In this document: positions 55,501 to 61,500 of the stretch, in pieces
Layout of the letters: each line of letters opens with the position of its first letter
Position numbering within the stretch: position 1 is the first letter of the stretch
Source: Nereocystis luetkeana
Lineage: Eukaryota; Sar; Phaeophyceae; Laminariales; Laminariaceae
Length of the DNA stretch: 64,000 nt
Direction of reading: 5' to 3'
Assembly (NCBI GenBank): GCA_031213475.1
Contig: JARUPZ010000010.1
Span: 7,852,776-7,916,775, forward strand
Program-made: the position numbers and the translations under genes
Notes under the pieces: model-generated
Seen by the model: only the letters and a program-made list of their open reading frames with translations
Told to the model about the DNA's origin: nothing
Databases searched by the model: none

Positions 55501-58500
55501 CATGAACTGTGGGAATCGATGGTCTGTGAGATGATCTTTAGATGATATGTGAATGATCTGTGGATGATCTGCCTGAGGTGTGGAAACCGTCGCTGATTTT
55601 TCGTTCCGCGGTAAGGGTTGTTGAGTGGAATGATTCAAGGATTCCATTCAAGGCAGCTTCAGCACCGCACAAAAAATTGTGCGTTTTGATTGACGCAGTG
55701 GTCGTGTGATGATGAGCAGGGTGGGACACAGAGTATCCCTTCCCAGGTTCGCGTATTGAGTTGTAGGTCCTCGTTGTTACTCACGTGTGCTGGTTACTTA
55801 GAGAGCTGCTAGAAGAAGAGCATTTTTTGTTGTTTTCAGAGGCGCCCACAACATTTCAAATATCAGAAGCGATGAAAGTACGATACCAATCTGGGAGCCC
55901 GCCAGACCTACTCCGCTACTTCCGGCTTGGGCTTTGACGGTGCGCGACTCTGTTCAAAAGTTGAAAGAGTCATCCCAGTTTTGCTTTGTCTCCCGCTGAA
56001 CTCGGAACACCCACGTAACCTTAAAATAATATACAATTACATTATAATATATATATATATATATATATTGATACTACCCTTACTTATCCCTTACACTGCT
56101 GGAAAAACGTGTACCACGCTATTTCCAAGTAGTATGTCCCCAGAACAATGGTTGCAGCTTCAAGCATGCTACGGTAGAGGGGTGCGCCTGGAAATTTCTG
56201 AGATTGTTTCAGAGGCTCCTCACCAGAGGAGCCCTCTATAACCTGCCGTGTAGCCACAAAGTTATACACTCAACCCCTATAGTACTGCAGTCCCGTTTTG
56301 GGGACAAACCGGTCATATTCTAAGTAGTTTGTCGCCGAAACGGGACCGCACTCTTAACAGTGCTAAACGGGTAAATAAAACCCGATGAGCACACTATCAA
56401 TCCCATGGCCTATTAACCCTTTTAGAACCGCAGTCCCGTTCTGGGGACAAACCAGTCAAATTATGAGTAATTTGTCCCCAAAACGGGACTGCGGTTCTAA
56501 AGGGGTTAATAGAGGACTGTCACGAACAAATATTGTAAAAAAAAAGCGGTACTGGGTAGTCGTTCGGTACAGAGTGCGTACGTATCGGTCAGAAGTACTT
56601 TGGCCCAAAAGAGTGCTGTTCGTACCTCTAGCGCAGAAACCGTCTAAATATATAGCCCCACAATGCTATACCTGGTACCATACATGGACGTATATATGAC
56701 TAGCGCCACGGGCAGAGCCGTGGCCTTACCGCTGGCATGCATATACTGCTAGCATTTGTGTCTTCGTCTTCCTCGGAGAATGCTTACGAGTGATCGACGT
56801 TGAGGGTAATGCTGCGCACGAAGGCCGGATGGCAAACACGGTACCGCAACCCAACAATCGTTTATACCTGGTATAGCAGTGTACGACTGTACCACCTGTG
56901 ACGGTAGATACGTGCAGTAGCCTATACGTGCGCTTGGCGCCGCCTCTTCGTAAAGATGGCTTGACTGCCTCGCGCGCCTCTTCGTGCGTACACGTAGCGG
57001 AGCTTGACTGCTGTTTTGGTCTCGAAAAAAAAAATGCTCTCAGCATTGCGCGCAGCGTTTCTTGGTGGACAAGTATCCCCCTTGAAATTTGTGTGGAATG
57101 TGTTTTATGCGGTGCGTAAGCGAAAAGGGGAAAGTTATAACTAACGACCGTCTGGCTGATGTAGACTGCTGACCAATCGGCTGGCGTAGGCTAACGACCA
57201 CTTGGCTGACTTGAACTAACAACCTATCGGCTGACGTTTTATAACGGCCGATTGGTTGGCGAAGATGAACGACTAAATCGGGTGGCGTGGACTACCTACC
57301 AGTAGACTACCTACCAATCTGCTGACGTGCTGACGTAGACCAACGACCAATCGGCTGGCCGGTCAGGTACGGCGACGGAGCGATCGACTACACCGACTTC
57401 TGCCAGAGAATCATGTTCGATCGACAGGGGATGGAAGCGCTGGCGGGGAAAATTAGCTCGCGTTTCGTAGAACTCAGGTGAGCATTCGTTTCGTCACATT
57501 AAAAATGAAAAAAAAAAAAATCCGGCACGTTTATACGCGTACGCGGCCCTACTTTAGATGCTCTCTGAACTGGCGCACCATTGTACAACCATCTGTGTTC
57601 GCCTCCTACTATTGGTCGGTCTCCCCCCACGTTATCGATGGGCCCGAAAGCTCAAACCAAACACGATTTAAAGAAAAAATGTACGCGTGGCCTGAATAGC
57701 GAGACCATTGGCGAGGCGTTATCACAATCACCATCTAAACTACAAAATTGTTGGGATGTACGTTGGCTGACTATACTTAATACCTGTGTATATTCACACA
57801 TGTATACGTCGCCGACTGGTTTATTTAATTGTCTACATAGGTCGGTACTGCAGTTACTCGTTGCGTGCGGTATTTTGCGGTAATTCCACGTATTTTGTTT
57901 ACCCCCCCAGACCGTTCGTTCATTTGTGGCCGGGATTGTTGTAGTACCAGGTCATTTGTTGCTATCAAAGGTAAACTGTTGAAGAGGGAAAAAGCCAGTT
58001 CTTGTTTTTGTTTCAAGTTGGGCTACTCCGCCAACCCAACCGATGCCAACCAATGCCAACTAGCCGTGAAGCCCATCCAAGGGATGCCTTACTCACAGCC
58101 TCAACAAAGTCGCATCCCAAAAACAAAGGGCAGTTCCTCGCAGCTCAGGACGCCTTTCGGTTAGCAAAGGCCGAGCTAAAAACAACTACCAGAACTGTTC
58201 ACGGGTCGGGCCAAAGCCCGCGGGTCAGGTCGGATCGGGTCGGGTTGGGTCGGGTAAAAGAGTGACCGGGCGCCCGATCCGCGAGTATTGGAAAAACTTC
58301 TGACCCGACCCGGCCCGACCCGACACAACGCAACGGGTGAGGTTTCGAAAAATTCCTGACCCGACCCGCGGTTTTGGGGTGAAGACATGTGAAGAGCCTT
58401 CAAATCCCCCCCCCCCCCTCCCCCCCCTATTTTCTATAGGTTGGGTTGGCGTCGGTTCGCAACGACACTGTAAAACATGCCGCTCACTACGTGAGCTAGA

Positions 58501-61500
58501 CAACCAGGGTACCGTTTTTTTTTTTGGCGGTCGCCCACAGCTGGTTGTCGAGTTAGATCACTTTGTGCGAGGTAAAGAGCCTTTACTCCGCACAAGGGAA
58601 TTGATCGTATCACGTAGTGTTCAAGGTAAGGCACCCAAGAGGCAGTTACATAATACTCCCAGTGCTGTCTCTGGAAATGCCTACACCGGAAATTAAACTA
58701 AACTCATTGAAGCTGTCATCCATATGCAAGTCCGCCTCACAAGCGGTTCTTTGTAGGATGCAGCTCACCCTTCATGCGACTCGCCAGACACCTCACGACG
58801 CTTCGCGCTTGGTGCAAGCAATGTCTGCCTGGTCGGTGAAAACCCGACATGCTCCGTCCCGGCATTGTAGGGATGCGAGGGTCTATGGTCATACATACGA
58901 CTTCGGCCATGCATAAGATCGAGTACATCTCTCCTATCGAGTACACCCCCCCCCCCTCCCTATACTCTACCCTATACCCCATACCGTAACGTGGTTTACC
59001 ATGGTTTCCACCCTTTTAGGCCCTCAGTCCCGTTTTTGGAACAGGCTACTTAGATTTTGATAGGTTGGGTCCCAAAACGGGACCGCGGTTCTGAAAGGGT
59101 AAAGTTAGCGTCTGCTATAGGTCTCGCCGACACGAATTCTGCAAGCTGTGGCCAACACGATTGCGCTCCCTCGTACCGACGGCGATGATCACCGACGCCG
59201 AACTCCGTATCGGCAGAGGCACGACATATTCATCACAATATTTCGAGCGCTATCGACACAAGCAGGTACAAGTACAACGCACAGTCAGAAGGCGCCTACT
59301 CTTACGCAGTCGCCTCTCCTCGAACAGATAATGGTATAACAACGACCCCCCACGAAAAAAAAACGTACGTGTACACAGGCGCAGGGGAGTTGATATTCGA
59401 TCGGCGTTCGACATGTACGACCTGAGCAAGACCGGCTTCGTTAGCCGGAGAGACTTCCGAGAGGCCATGAGGAAGCTACAGGTGTGGACTCCAAAACATA
59501 ATCAGGGCGGTCCACGGGTCGGGTCAAAAACCTCGCGGGTCAGGTTTGGTCGGGCCGAGTATCGGTGACCGGGCGCGATCCGTGAGAACTTGCAAGCCTC
59601 CTGACCCGGCCCGACCCGACCCGACGCAATCCGACTCGTGAGATTTCCACACTTCCTGACCGACCCGCGGGTTGGGGTCATGGACGGTGGAGAATCCTGG
59701 TGGGGAAAATATACACACGGGGAGAAACCGTGAAAATGGTACGGCTCTGAGTTGTGGTGACCATGAAAAAAGCCGCCCGCTACGAAGCTACTCGTTGGCT
59801 GAGCTAGTGGTATACCAGTTGTTTCGAGGGAGCGTATTATAGTAATCAGGACGAGAATAGGGAGCTTCGGGTAAGTTCCTGTCATTTATGATAACCCTCC
59901 CCCCCCCCTGTAGCATATTATTTGTTGGCGGAAATATAAGGACTGCTTGTACATCAATACGAAGACCAGCCGGTCCTTATATTCACTGACACCCAGAGTG
60001 GTAGGTGTTACAGTAGGGTTTACGAGGGATCTTACATAGTGATAGGAATTGCAACTAAATATGATGGGGAAGTATGGAAGGAAATATGTATTTTTATCGT
60101 GGGTTTTGACCTACTATCGATTACTATGCCCCTCCCCATCTTCCTAGTTGGGTGCAGTAATTTGTTGAGTAATTACGTGTAGTTGGCGTCTGACAGGAGT
60201 GATTGTGGCTCGAATCGTGTTTAAACAGGTACTTTTCATTTTTGAAGACTACGTACAAATCAGGCAATTGACCTAATTCTTCGCCAGCCAGCCAATAACC
60301 ACGGCTGTTCACAGGTCGGGTCAAACCTCGCGAGTCGGGTCGGGTCGGCCCACCCAACCCGATCCCGATCCGACGCGTGATAATTTGAAGACCTTCTGAC
60401 TCGACCCTACCCGACCCTACACGACCCTACACGACCCGACCCGACCCGACCCGACCCGACCCGACCCGACCCGACCCGACCCGACCCGACCCGACCCGAC
60501 CCGACCCGACCCGACCCGACCCGACCCGACCCGACCCGACCCGACCCGACCCGACCCGACCCGACCCGACCCGACCCGACCCGACCCGACCCGACCCGAC
60601 CCGACCCGACCCGACCCGACCCGACCCGACCCGACCCGACCCGACCCGACCCGACCCGACCCGACCCGACCCGACCCGACCCGACCCGACCCGACCCGAC
60701 CCGACCCGACCCGACCCGATCCGACCCGACCCGACCCGACGCGACGCGACGCGACCCGTGAGATGCTGTAGACATCCTGACCCGACCCGTCATCCATGAA
60801 CAGGCCTGCCAATAACTACCGTTGCCGTGATTTCGATCCGACTTATATAACAGCCCCAGAAAACACCAGCATTATAGGCGTGAGCGGTAGTTCTTGGCCA
60901 GCCCAGCACCAAATATTTCTCGAGAAATATTCACACGCGTCGGACAGATCACACTACCCTACCCTACCTCCTGGCCTCCTGAGCTGCTGAGCTGCTGAGC
61001 TGCTGAGCTGCTAGTGTGAGATCTTAGAGGCAGGATCTGTGTGGCACAGATGATCCAACCGAGAAAACATATTCTCGCTGCCACCACGTGACACACCTTG
61101 CCCACGATGACTTGGTCGCCCTCGTCTATAGATTTCTGACACAGACTTGCCTACAGTAGGGGTATACCAGAAAGTATTATCACGTTTGGGACGAATTATT
61201 TCTGACTGACGACGCTCCTCAGCTGAGGCACTACCCAATAAGACATGCCTTAGAAATATTTATGACTGACAACGCTCCTCAGCTGAGGAACTACCCAATA
61301 AGACATGCCTTACAAGGCATGTGCCTTATCACGCAATAAGCCATGTGTTATCAACCAATAAGCTATGCCTTGTCACACAATAAGGTATGTCTGATATCAC
61401 CCGATAAGGCATGCCTTACAAGGCATGTGCCTTATCACCCAATAAGGTATGCCGGATATCACCCAATAAGGTATGCCGGATATCACCCAATAAGGCATGC

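Noticed and set aside
55845-55938. Exon-like segment after ttttcag, ending at acg|gtgcgc
   Set aside because: Enters in phase 2 but leaves in phase 0, so it cannot sit between exons 33 and 34.
60418-60740. Telomere-like repeat
   Set aside because: The unit is CCCGA, not TTTAGGG, and it expands one arm of a dispersed element; an internal satellite is the simpler reading.
60407-60812. Arg-Val-Gly-Ser-Gly repeat protein
   Set aside because: Translation of the CCCGA satellite.
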